DNA of 64,000 bases. Origin: CAYORM01 sp964406375. GTDB lineage: Bacteria; Pseudomonadota; Alphaproteobacteria; DSM-16000; Inquilinaceae. The notes beneath the pieces were generated by a model. It worked only from the letters and a program-made list of their open reading frames with translations. It ran no database searches and was not told the origin of the DNA. The stretch lies in the NCBI GenBank assembly GCA_964406375.1, contig CAYORM010000004.1:32124-96123 (forward strand), given 5' to 3'. The position numbers and the translations under genes are program-made. This document shows positions 1 through 7,042 of the stretch, piece by piece (the stretch's first letter is position 1; each line of letters opens with the position of its first letter).

Positions 1-616
1 GGGTGCCGCCCGGCATCAGATAGGCGGCGAGGGCCGGATCGCGGGCGATCCGCTCCGCCTCGGCCGCAGCCGCTTCGGCGAGACGCGGCGAGACCGCGAA
101 GCCGTCCTCGGCGAAGGTGATGGCCGGTTCGAGAAGACGAGCCCAGTCGAGCCGGCCCCAGCGCGCATGCGCCTCGGCGAGCAGCGCGAGCGTGCCCGGT
201 GTGCCGACCGACCGACCACCGACCACCGCATCCCAGAACCCCATCGGCGCGCCATCGGCGTCGAGGAACAGCGTCTCATCGGCGGCGAGCGGCGCCGTCT
301 CACGGCCGTCGAGCGTGGTGATCTCCCCGGTCGCCGCGTCGTAATGGACGAGGAAGGCGCCGCCGCCGATCCCCGAGCTCTGCGGTTCGACGAGGTTCAG
401 GACCATCTGGACCGCCACCATCGCATCGACGGCGCTGCCGCCCTCAGCCAGCACCGCCTCGCCCGCCTCCACGGCGAGCGGATGCGCCGCGGCGATCATG
501 TAATCGGTGCCGGTAGCGCTTTTCGCGCCGGCATCGAATGCGGCGGCCGGTGCGAACGGAAGCGTCGCGGTCAGAAGAATGGCCGCGATCGGCCGTGCGA
601 GAGGTGAACGTTTCAT
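1..616 (-). CDS. ggt: Gamma-glutamyltranspeptidase (partial, C-terminus outside window)
   Basis: Periplasmic gamma-glutamyltransferase/hydrolase that cleaves gamma-glutamyl amide bonds, for example in glutathione. Only the first 205 codons are present; the gene runs off the left edge. The ATG at 616 is preceded by AAGGAG at good spacing. Residues 1-26 form a signal peptide ending in APAAA. The conserved family blocks follow: ATGTDYMIAAAHPLA, EPQSSGIGGGAFLVHYD and GGRSVGTPGTLALL. The autoprocessing threonine would lie in the missing part. It is divergent from the sugar kinase gene, sharing an intergenic region of about 160 bp. Confidence 0.93.
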   Translation of the reverse strand, partial: MKRSPLARPIAAILLTATLPFAPAAAFDAGAKSATGTDYMIAAAHPLAVEAGEAVLAEGGSAVDAMVAVQMVLNLVEPQSSGIGGGAFLVHYDAATGEITTLDGRETAPLAADETLFLDADGAPMGFWDAVVGGRSVGTPGTLALLAEAHARWGRLDWARLLEPAITFAEDGFAVSPRLAEAAAAEAERIARDPALAAYLMPGGT

Positions 617-780
617 TGCAATGCTCCTTGCCGCTGATCCCGCGGCGCCCCGCCCTTACCCGACACTGTGCCAGCCCGGCGCCGCGACCGGAACCCGTGG
701 CCGGACGCCGCTGCCGCATTGCCGGCGAAGGGCCGCTGGGGCATCTAGCCGAAATCTCATCGCCCCATCCCGTGAGCACC

Positions 781-2283
781 ATGCCGACCTATCTGCTCGG
801 CCTCGACGCCGGCACCTCCGTCACCAAGGCCGCCGTCTTCGACGCCGGCGGGACCCAGCACGCCGTGGCGTCGCGGCGCATCCGGATCGATCGGCCGCAT
901 CCCGGCTGGTGCGAGACCGATGCCGAGGCGGCCTGGTCCACGGCCGCGGCGGTGATCCGGGAGGCGATCGCGGCGTCGGGCGTCGATCCGCGCGCGATCG
1001 CCGGCGTCGGACTCTCGGCCGCGATGGTCGGCGCTTGGGTGGTCGATGCCGAGGGATCACCGGTCCGCCCGGGGATCTTCTGGGAGGATTCGCGCAGCCA
1101 GCCATTGCTCGATGCGATGGAGACGCGCGAGCCCGGCTTCATGTCGCGCATCTTCGCCGCCGATGGCTGCGTCCTGCAGCAGGGGTGCACCCTGCCGGTG
1201 CTGCGCTGGCTGCTCGATGAGGAACCGGCGGCGATGGCGCGGGCACGGGCGGTGCTCGGCTACAAGGATTTCCTGCGGCTGCGCCTGACCGGCCGCCTCG
1301 CCGCCGACCCGACCGAGGCGGCCGTCGCCCCCGGCGATGCGCGGCTGCGCGACCGCAGCCCGGAGATGATGCGGCTCTTCGGGCTGGAGAAGGCCGTCGG
1401 CCTCTTTGCCCCCGTCGCACCTTCGGAGACGATCGCCGGCACCGTCACCGAGGCTGCGGCAGAGGCGACGGGGCTGCGCGCGGGCACGCCCGTCGCGATC
1501 GGCGCGGGCGATGTCGCCGCCACCGTGATCGGCGCCGGCGCGCTCGCGCCCGGCACTGCCGTCACGATCTTGGGCACGACCTGCCTCAACGGCGTTGTGC
1601 TCGACCGGCCGAGTTTCGAGCCACCCGATCTCGGCCTGCTCTTCACACTGCCGGGCGATGCCTGGATGCGCACCATGGTGAATGTCGCCGGCACCACCAA
1701 TCTCGACTGGGCGCTGGCGACGCTGGCGCCGGATCTCGCGGCGCTCGCCGATCCGTGGAGCGCGCTCGAGGCGCAGATTGCGCCGCTGCCGGTCGGTTCG
1801 GAAGGCGTGACGTGGCTGCCCTATCTGAGCGAGAGCGGCATCATCGCCCCCATCGTTTCACCCTCTGCCCGCGCCGGCTTCGCCGGGCTCGCGCCGCGCC
1901 ACGGCCGGGCGCATCTGCTGCGGGCCGTCTATGAGGGTGTCGCCCTGTCGATCCGCGACTGTTTCGACGCGCTCGGACGGCGGGACGACATCACCGAGAT
2001 CGTCCTGTGCGGCGGCGGCGGGCGCAGCCGGCTGTGGACGCAGATGATCGCCGACGCGCTGCAGCGCCGGGTCGTCGTGCCGAGCGGAACCGAGTTCGGC
2101 GCGCGCGGTGCCGCCCTTCTCGCCGCGACGGCGATCGGCCTTTTCCCCTCGATCCGCGCTGCAGCCGACACCGCACGGACGATCCAGCGCGCGCAGTCCC
2201 CCGACCCGTCAGCGGCCCCGGCCTGGGAGGCGGCACTCGCCACCTACCGGCGGCGGCGCGATGCGGCGATCGCGGCCAGTTGA
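781..2283 (+). CDS. FGGY-family carbohydrate kinase (xylulokinase-like)
   Basis: A cytoplasmic sugar kinase of about 500 residues, the usual FGGY length. The N-terminal actin-like phosphate loop GLDAGTSVTKAAVFD starts near residue 5. The GAGDVAA motif carries the presumed catalytic aspartate, and CGGGGRSRLWTQMIADAL marks the C-terminal nucleotide domain. The ATG at 781 gives a start right at the fold; an in-frame GTG at 772 is the alternative, and neither has a clear SD. It heads a cluster with a GntR regulator, a SIS protein and an ABC sugar importer, so it probably phosphorylates the imported sugar or polyol. The exact substrate cannot be read from the sequence. Confidence 0.9.
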   Translation: MPTYLLGLDAGTSVTKAAVFDAGGTQHAVASRRIRIDRPHPGWCETDAEAAWSTAAAVIREAIAASGVDPRAIAGVGLSAAMVGAWVVDAEGSPVRPGIFWEDSRSQPLLDAMETREPGFMSRIFAADGCVLQQGCTLPVLRWLLDEEPAAMARARAVLGYKDFLRLRLTGRLAADPTEAAVAPGDARLRDRSPEMMRLFGLEKAVGLFAPVAPSETIAGTVTEAAAEATGLRAGTPVAIGAGDVAATVIGAGALAPGTAVTILGTTCLNGVVLDRPSFEPPDLGLLFTLPGDAWMRTMVNVAGTTNLDWALATLAPDLAALADPWSALEAQIAPLPVGSEGVTWLPYLSESGIIAPIVSPSARAGFAGLAPRHGRAHLLRAVYEGVALSIRDCFDALGRRDDITEIVLCGGGGRSRLWTQMIADALQRRVVVPSGTEFGARGAALLAATAIGLFPSIRAAADTARTIQRAQSPDPSAAPAWEAALATYRRRRDAAIAAS

Positions 2284-2313
2284 CGGCCTGCGGGCGCCGG
2301 CCCTAGGGTCCGC

Positions 2314-2333
2314 CAGGTGGTATAGCCCACCTG
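2314..2333. promoter_or_regulatory. Inverted repeat, candidate GntR operator
   Basis: CAGGTGG-TATAGC-CCACCTG is a perfect 7-bp inverted repeat with a 6-bp spacer. It lies 16 bp upstream of the gntR start. Its core TGGTATAGCCCA resembles the TGGTCTAGACCA-type sites of HutC/FarR-group GntR regulators such as DasR and NagR. Autoregulation is inferred from position. Confidence 0.55.
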
Positions 2334-2349
2334 CCGAGACGGAGGAGTG

Positions 2350-3132
2350 ATGCCGGCGCTGGCCGAGGAGGATCTGCCGATCTACCGGCGCATCGCCGAG
2401 GATCTGCTGCGCCGGATCGGCGATGGCGACCTCGCGCCGGGGGCGCGGGTGCCTTCCGAACGCGAGCTGTCGGATGCGTTCGGCGTCAGCCGCATGACAG
2501 CGCGTCAGGCGCTGCGCCTGCTGGTGGCCCGCGGGCTGATCGAGAGCCGGCTCGGCCTCGGCTATTTCGTCGCCCGACCGCGAATCGACCAGCGCCTGCA
2601 GACATTGACGAGCTTCAGCCAGGACATGCGCCGTCTCGGGCGCCGGCCGGCGAGCGTCGTTTTGCGACGGGAGACGCTGCCGGCGACCCCGGAGGAGGCG
2701 GCGGCCCTGGCGATCGCGGTCGAGGAACCGGTCCATCGTCTCGAGCGCGTCCGCCTCGCCGACGCCCAGCCGGTCGCGCTCGAGACGACGGTGCTGCCCC
2801 GTCGCCTCGCCCCTGACCTCTTCGATCGCGCCGATTTTGGACGCGAGTCGCTCTATGCGGTCCTCGAGCGCGATTTCGCCGTCGTGCCGCTCGAGGCGGA
2901 GCAGACATTGCAGGCGGGGGTGCCGGACCCGCTGACGGCGCGCGCGCTCGACATGCCGGTCGCAGCGCCGGTCCTGCGGCTGACGCGCCGGACGTTCGAC
3001 CGGCGCGGCACGCCCGTCGAGTATGTCCGGTCCTGCTATCGCGGCGACCGCTACACCATGCACATCCGCCTCGCCCCGGGAGAGGGCGCGGCCGGCGGAC
3101 GGCCCGCGGCGGATGCCGGAGAGGAACCATGA
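2350..3132 (+). CDS. GntR-family transcriptional regulator (HutC/UTRA type)
   Basis: A 260-residue repressor-type regulator. The winged helix-turn-helix covers about residues 12-75 (IYRRIAEDLLRRI, then VPSERELSDAFGVSRMTARQ). A UTRA ligand domain covers about residues 95-240 and typically binds a sugar phosphate or similar metabolite. The ATG at 2350 follows GGAGG at 2341-2345; an overlapping GTG at 2347 is possible. The stop codon overlaps the SIS gene start (ATGA), so the two are translationally coupled. It probably controls the kinase and ABC genes around it through the palindrome just upstream. Confidence 0.93.
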   Translation: MPALAEEDLPIYRRIAEDLLRRIGDGDLAPGARVPSERELSDAFGVSRMTARQALRLLVARGLIESRLGLGYFVARPRIDQRLQTLTSFSQDMRRLGRRPASVVLRRETLPATPEEAAALAIAVEEPVHRLERVRLADAQPVALETTVLPRRLAPDLFDRADFGRESLYAVLERDFAVVPLEAEQTLQAGVPDPLTARALDMPVAAPVLRLTRRTFDRRGTPVEYVRSCYRGDRYTMHIRLAPGEGAAGGRPAADAGEEP

Positions 3133-3857
3133 GCACCAGTTTCGACACCTTTCTCGCCGACCTCGCCGCCCGGATCGCTGCGCTCCGGACAGAGCAGGCG
3201 ACTGCGATCGAGGCGGCGGCCGCCGCCTGCGCCGAGGCGGCCGCCGCCGACCGGCTGATCTATGTGTTCGGCACCGGCCATTCGCACATGATGGCCGAGG
3301 AAGGTCATTACCGTGCCGGCGGCCTTGCCTGCGTCGTGCCGGTCCTGGCGGCGCCGTTGATGCTGCATGAAGGCGCAGCCGCCGGCACCCGGTTCGAGCG
3401 CACGGCCGGCCTCGCGGCCATCATCCTCGACCGCTACCCGATCGGCCGGGGCGATGTGATGCTGGTCTTCTCCAACAGCGGCGTGAACGCGATGCCCGTC
3501 GAGGCCGCGCGGATCGGGCGGGAGCGCGGGGCGACCGTCATCGCCGTCACCTCCGACGCCTATTCGCGGATGGCCGCGCAGGGGCGCGAGCGCCTCCCCG
3601 ATGTCGCCGATATCGTGATCGACAATGGCGCGCCGCCCGGCGACGCGGTGGTGGCGCTCGCCGATGGACGCCGTGCCGGACCGGTCTCGACCGCGATCGG
3701 TGCCGCGATCCTGAACGCCGTGCTGGTGGAGGCGGCGGCGCGACTGCTCGCCGCCGGCGGCGATCCGCCGGTCTACGTCAGCGCCAACATGCCCGGCGCT
3801 GCCGAGCGGAACGCGGCTCTCTTCGCCCGCTATCGCGGTCGGAACCCGCATCTTTGA
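3129..3857 (+). CDS. SIS-domain sugar-phosphate-binding protein (UPF0309-like)
   Basis: A 242-residue protein with one SIS (sugar isomerase) domain. IYVFGTGHSHMMAEEGHYRAG and VFSNSGVNAMPVEAARIG contain the phosphosugar-binding Gly/Ser loops. Proteins of this type often lie beside ABC sugar transporters and GntR or RpiR regulators, and are thought to bind or isomerise amino-sugar phosphates; the reaction is not established here. It overlaps gntR by four bases. The solute-binding protein gene follows 26 bp downstream, so it sits in the middle of the uptake operon. Confidence 0.85.
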   Translation: MSTSFDTFLADLAARIAALRTEQATAIEAAAAACAEAAAADRLIYVFGTGHSHMMAEEGHYRAGGLACVVPVLAAPLMLHEGAAAGTRFERTAGLAAIILDRYPIGRGDVMLVFSNSGVNAMPVEAARIGRERGATVIAVTSDAYSRMAAQGRERLPDVADIVIDNGAPPGDAVVALADGRRAGPVSTAIGAAILNAVLVEAAARLLAAGGDPPVYVSANMPGAAERNAALFARYRGRNPHL

Positions 3858-3883
3858 ACACTACGACCAAGAGGAGGCTCGTG

Positions 3884-5167
3884 ATGGCAAGCATGACGAG
3901 GATGGGGACGGCGTTGGGTCTGGTGCTGCTCGCCGGCGCCGCCGCGCCGGCCCAGCCGGTCGAGATCACGCTGTGGCACATGGAGCAGCCGCCGCACCGG
4001 GTGGCCCGCATCCAGGAGCTGATCGACGCGTTCAACGCATCCCACCCGGACATCGTGGTGACCCAGGAGCCGCAGAGCTGGGGCGAGATCTACGCCAAGG
4101 CTCCGGCGGCGCTGGCGGCAGGCAACGCGCCCGACATGCTGTTCGCGATCCCGGATTTCGCGCCGATCCTGAAGGATCTCGGCGCGCTCGAGTCCGTGGC
4201 GGCGTTCGTCGAGGAGCTCGACGCCGCACATGATTTCGTGGATTCGGCGGTCGCCCCCTACAGCTATGACGATGGCGTCTGGGCCGTGCCGCTCTACAAC
4301 ATGGTGATGTCACTCTGGTACCGGCCGAGCGTCTTCGAGGCGGCCGGGATCGAGGTGCCGGAGACCTGGAGCGAGTGGCGGGCCGCAGCGGAGGCGCTGA
4401 CGACTGACGAGACCTATGGCATCGGCCTGCCGGCCAACCGCCAGCTCTACACCGACCAGACCGTCTACAGCGTGATGGTCAATGGCGGGGCGTCGGAGAT
4501 CTACAATCCGGACGGCACCCTGCGCTTCGACAATCCAGAGACCGTCGAGGCCTACGCCTACTACGCCGATCTCTACCAGTTCTCGCCGCCCGATGCGGCC
4601 AACTGGACCTGGGGCGAGGCCGAGGCCTGCTTCGCCAGCCGCGCCTGCGCCATGGTGCTGCAGTTCACCGTCATCACCACCTATGAGACTCAGGCCGAGG
4701 GGGATCCGGCCGACCTCGCCGCCGCCCCGATCCCGCATGCCGACGATCAGGATGACTCGGCGACCATCGCCTATTCAAATGCGGTGATGCTGCTGAGCCG
4801 CGACGAGGCCAAGCGCGAGGCCTCGGAGACCTTCATCGCCTGGCTGCTCGAGCCGGAGAATTACGGGCGCTTCCTCAACATGGAGCCCGGCCTCTTCCTG
4901 CCGGTCACCGCCGACGGCGCCACCGCGGACAGCTTCTGGAGCGATCCGCTGGCGGTCGAGTACCGGGCGCAGATCGAGCAGATGATCGCGAACGGGCAAA
5001 ACGGGATGCTGTTCGGCTTCACCGGCGGCAACACCTTCCCGTCGATTGCGCCGATCTCAGGCCAGAACGTCATCGCCGAGACGCTGCAGAAGATCGTCAT
5101 CGATGGCATGAGCCCCGAGGAGGCCGTGGCCGCCGGCCAGGCCCGGATGGAAGAGGTCTCGCGCTGA
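3884..5167 (+). CDS. ABC transporter sugar-binding protein (extracellular family 1)
   Basis: A 427-residue periplasmic binding protein. A signal peptide of about 23 residues (MASMTRMGTALGLVLLAG) precedes VEITLWHMEQPPHRVARI, the usual start of family 1 sugar-binding lobes. The ATG at 3884 is chosen because GAGGAGG at 3871-3877 is spaced six bases from it; GTG 3881 is adjacent and in frame. It captures the substrate for the two permeases downstream. A strong hairpin separates it from them, which fits higher expression of the binding protein. Confidence 0.92.
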   Translation: MASMTRMGTALGLVLLAGAAAPAQPVEITLWHMEQPPHRVARIQELIDAFNASHPDIVVTQEPQSWGEIYAKAPAALAAGNAPDMLFAIPDFAPILKDLGALESVAAFVEELDAAHDFVDSAVAPYSYDDGVWAVPLYNMVMSLWYRPSVFEAAGIEVPETWSEWRAAAEALTTDETYGIGLPANRQLYTDQTVYSVMVNGGASEIYNPDGTLRFDNPETVEAYAYYADLYQFSPPDAANWTWGEAEACFASRACAMVLQFTVITTYETQAEGDPADLAAAPIPHADDQDDSATIAYSNAVMLLSRDEAKREASETFIAWLLEPENYGRFLNMEPGLFLPVTADGATADSFWSDPLAVEYRAQIEQMIANGQNGMLFGFTGGNTFPSIAPISGQNVIAETLQKIVIDGMSPEEAVAAGQARMEEVSR

Positions 5168-5173
5168 TGTGAG

Positions 5174-5200
5174 GGCCGGCGCCGCCTGCCGGCGCCGGCC
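5174..5200 (+). repeat. GC-rich intercistronic hairpin after the binding-protein gene
   Basis: GGCCGGCGCCG, a 5-nt loop, then CGGCGCCGGCC form a perfect 11-bp stem six bases after the stop codon of the sugar-binding protein. There is no T-tract, so a 3'-end stabiliser or partial terminator is likelier than a full intrinsic terminator. Confidence 0.7.
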
Positions 5201-5240
5201 ACCACACCGTGTGTTCGGCCATCCGACAGAGGGTCACCCA

Positions 5241-5282
5241 CATGAAGACCGCCGCATGAGATCCGCCACATGAGAACCGGGC
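5241..5282 (+). repeat. Three 14-bp tandem repeats encoding two ATGA-coupled pentapeptide minicistrons
   Basis: The units are CATGAAGACCGCCG, CATGAGATCCGCCA and CATGAGAACCGGGC. Each carries an ATG. Because the period is 14 bp, each short frame ends in a TGA that overlaps the next ATG. This gives MKTAA (5242-5259), MRSAT (5256-5273), and then the permease start at 5270. GAGGG at 5228-5232 is the only SD-like sequence and it sits before the first ATG. A ribosome could therefore reach the permease by two reinitiation steps. The function is inferred from the arrangement alone. Confidence 0.6.
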
Positions 5283-6148
5283 GCAGCACGATGCTGGCCT
5301 GGCTCTTTCTGGCGCCAGCGCTTCTCTGGCTGGCGGCGACCCTGGGTTGGCCGCTGCTGGCCGCGGTCGAGCTGTCGCTGCGTGACGTCCGGATCATCGG
5401 TTCGGATGGCGGCTTCGTGGGCCTCGCCAATTACGAGACGGTGCTCGGCGATGCCGCGCTGTGGCGGGCCTTCGGCAAGAGCGCCGTCTGGGTGGTCGCC
5501 AATGCCGTCGTCCAGACCGCCCTCGCGCTCGGCACGGCACTGATCCTCAACCAGCGCTTCCGCGGCGTCGGCGTGGCGCGCGTCTGGATCATCCTGACCT
5601 GGATCGTGCCGACGATCGTCGTCGTGATCATCTGGCGCTGGCTGCTCAGCACCTCGGGCGGCATGATCAACCCGCTCCTCATCCAGCTCGGTCTCATCGA
5701 GCGCCCGGTCGGCTTCTTCGCCACGCCGGACTCCGCGATGGCGAGCCTGATCCTGATCAACTCCTGGCGATGGTTTCCTTTCATCGCCATCATGATGCTG
5801 GCCGGTCTTCAACGAATTCCGAAGGATCTCTACGAGGCCGCGGCGATCGACGGGGCCGGTCCCTGGCAGCGCTTCACCCGCATCACCTGGCCGATGCTAC
5901 AGCCGACACTCGCGGTCCTGGCGGTGATCGGCACGCTGTTGTCCTTCAACGTCTTCGACATCATCTGGCTGCTGACCGCCGGCGGCCCCTCGGGCGCCAC
6001 CCGCACCGTGCCGGTGCTGATCTATGAGACGGCCTTCAAATCCTACCGCCTCAGCGAGGCGGCTGCGATCTCGGTGGTCGCCAGTATCGTGATGATGGCG
6101 CTCGCCATCCTCGCAACCCGGGCGATGACCGCCCGCGAGAGCCGCTGA
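5270..6148 (+). CDS. ABC sugar transporter permease (MalF/UgpA type)
   Basis: A 292-residue inner-membrane permease with about six transmembrane helices, starting with TMLAWLFLAPALLWLAATLG. The EAA loop (YEAAAIDGAGPWQRFTRITW), which docks the ATPase, is intact in the C-terminal third. The start at 5270 is part of a tandem ATGA chain; ATG 5291 is an in-frame alternative that would leave out the coupled start. Its stop overlaps the next permease start (ATGA). It pairs with that permease to form the translocation channel. Confidence 0.92.
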   Translation: MRTGRSTMLAWLFLAPALLWLAATLGWPLLAAVELSLRDVRIIGSDGGFVGLANYETVLGDAALWRAFGKSAVWVVANAVVQTALALGTALILNQRFRGVGVARVWIILTWIVPTIVVVIIWRWLLSTSGGMINPLLIQLGLIERPVGFFATPDSAMASLILINSWRWFPFIAIMMLAGLQRIPKDLYEAAAIDGAGPWQRFTRITWPMLQPTLAVLAVIGTLLSFNVFDIIWLLTAGGPSGATRTVPVLIYETAFKSYRLSEAAAISVVASIVMMALAILATRAMTARESR

Positions 6149-6975
6149 TGCGCCGCTCGCTGCCGTGGACGATCGCGCTGCTGGCCGGCCTCGCCGCCAT
6201 CGCGCTTCTGGTACTGCTGCCCTTCTGGTGGGTGGCGAGCAGCGCCTTCAAACTGCCGCAGGAGATCATCGCCCGCCGTCCGACGATGATCCCGGAGAGC
6301 TTCACGCTGCAGCATTTCGAGAAGCTGCTCGCCGCCTCCGACTTCCCGACCTACCTGCTCAACAGCGTGATCGTCTCGCTCGCCTCGATGGCGATCACCG
6401 TGGTGCTGGCGCTGCTCGCCGCCTATGCCTTCTTCCGCATCACCTTCCGCGGTCGGGACGCGCTCTACCGGCTGATCCTCGTCGCCTACGCCTTTCCCGG
6501 CATCGTCGTGCTGATCCCCCTCTACATGCTGTTCGCGCAGGTGGGGCTAATCAACACGCCGGCGGCGCTTGTGATCGTCAACGTCACCTTCGCCCTGCCC
6601 TTCGCCATCTGGATGATGCGCTCCTTCCTGGCCTCGGTCCCGACCGAGCTCGAAGAGGCGGCGGCAATCGATGGCGCCGGCCCCCTCACCGTACTGCTGC
6701 GGATCATGGTGCCGCTGGTGGCGCCCGGCATCGCCAGCGTCGCCATCTTCGCCTTCGTGGCGAGCTGGACCGAGTATCTCTTCGCCTCGGTCCTCATCCT
6801 CTCGGATGCCAACCGGACGATCCCCGTCGGCTTCGCCGGGATCATCGGCCAATACCAGATCGATTGGGGGCTGATGCTGGCCGGCGCGACGCTGGCCGTC
6901 CTGCCGGTGGTGGCGCTGTTCGCCTTCGTCGGCCGCTGGTTCATCGCCGGCCTGACCGAAGGCGCGGTGAAGTAG
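6148..6975 (+). CDS. ABC sugar transporter permease (MalG/UgpE type)
   Basis: A 275-residue second permease subunit. It has an N-terminal helix with the LPFWWVASSAFK motif typical of the MalG family, and an intact EAA loop (EEAAAIDGAGPLTVLLRI). It is translationally coupled to the MalF-type gene by an ATGA overlap. It is the last gene of the uptake operon. No MalK/UgpC-type ATPase follows: the next gene, 67 bp downstream, is a hydrolase. The transporter must use an ATPase encoded elsewhere. Confidence 0.92.
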   Translation: MRRSLPWTIALLAGLAAIALLVLLPFWWVASSAFKLPQEIIARRPTMIPESFTLQHFEKLLAASDFPTYLLNSVIVSLASMAITVVLALLAAYAFFRITFRGRDALYRLILVAYAFPGIVVLIPLYMLFAQVGLINTPAALVIVNVTFALPFAIWMMRSFLASVPTELEEAAAIDGAGPLTVLLRIMVPLVAPGIASVAIFAFVASWTEYLFASVLILSDANRTIPVGFAGIIGQYQIDWGLMLAGATLAVLPVVALFAFVGRWFIAGLTEGAVK

Positions 6976-7042
6976 CGGAACTGGCCGACACGGCCGGGGC
7001 GCGCTAGGGTCCGGCCCGTCTTGTCTGGCGACGGGGTGCGGG

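Noticed and set aside
2301..2308. CCCTAGGG palindrome before gntR
   Set aside because: Too short and close to random expectation next to the better 20-bp repeat; not treated as an operator.
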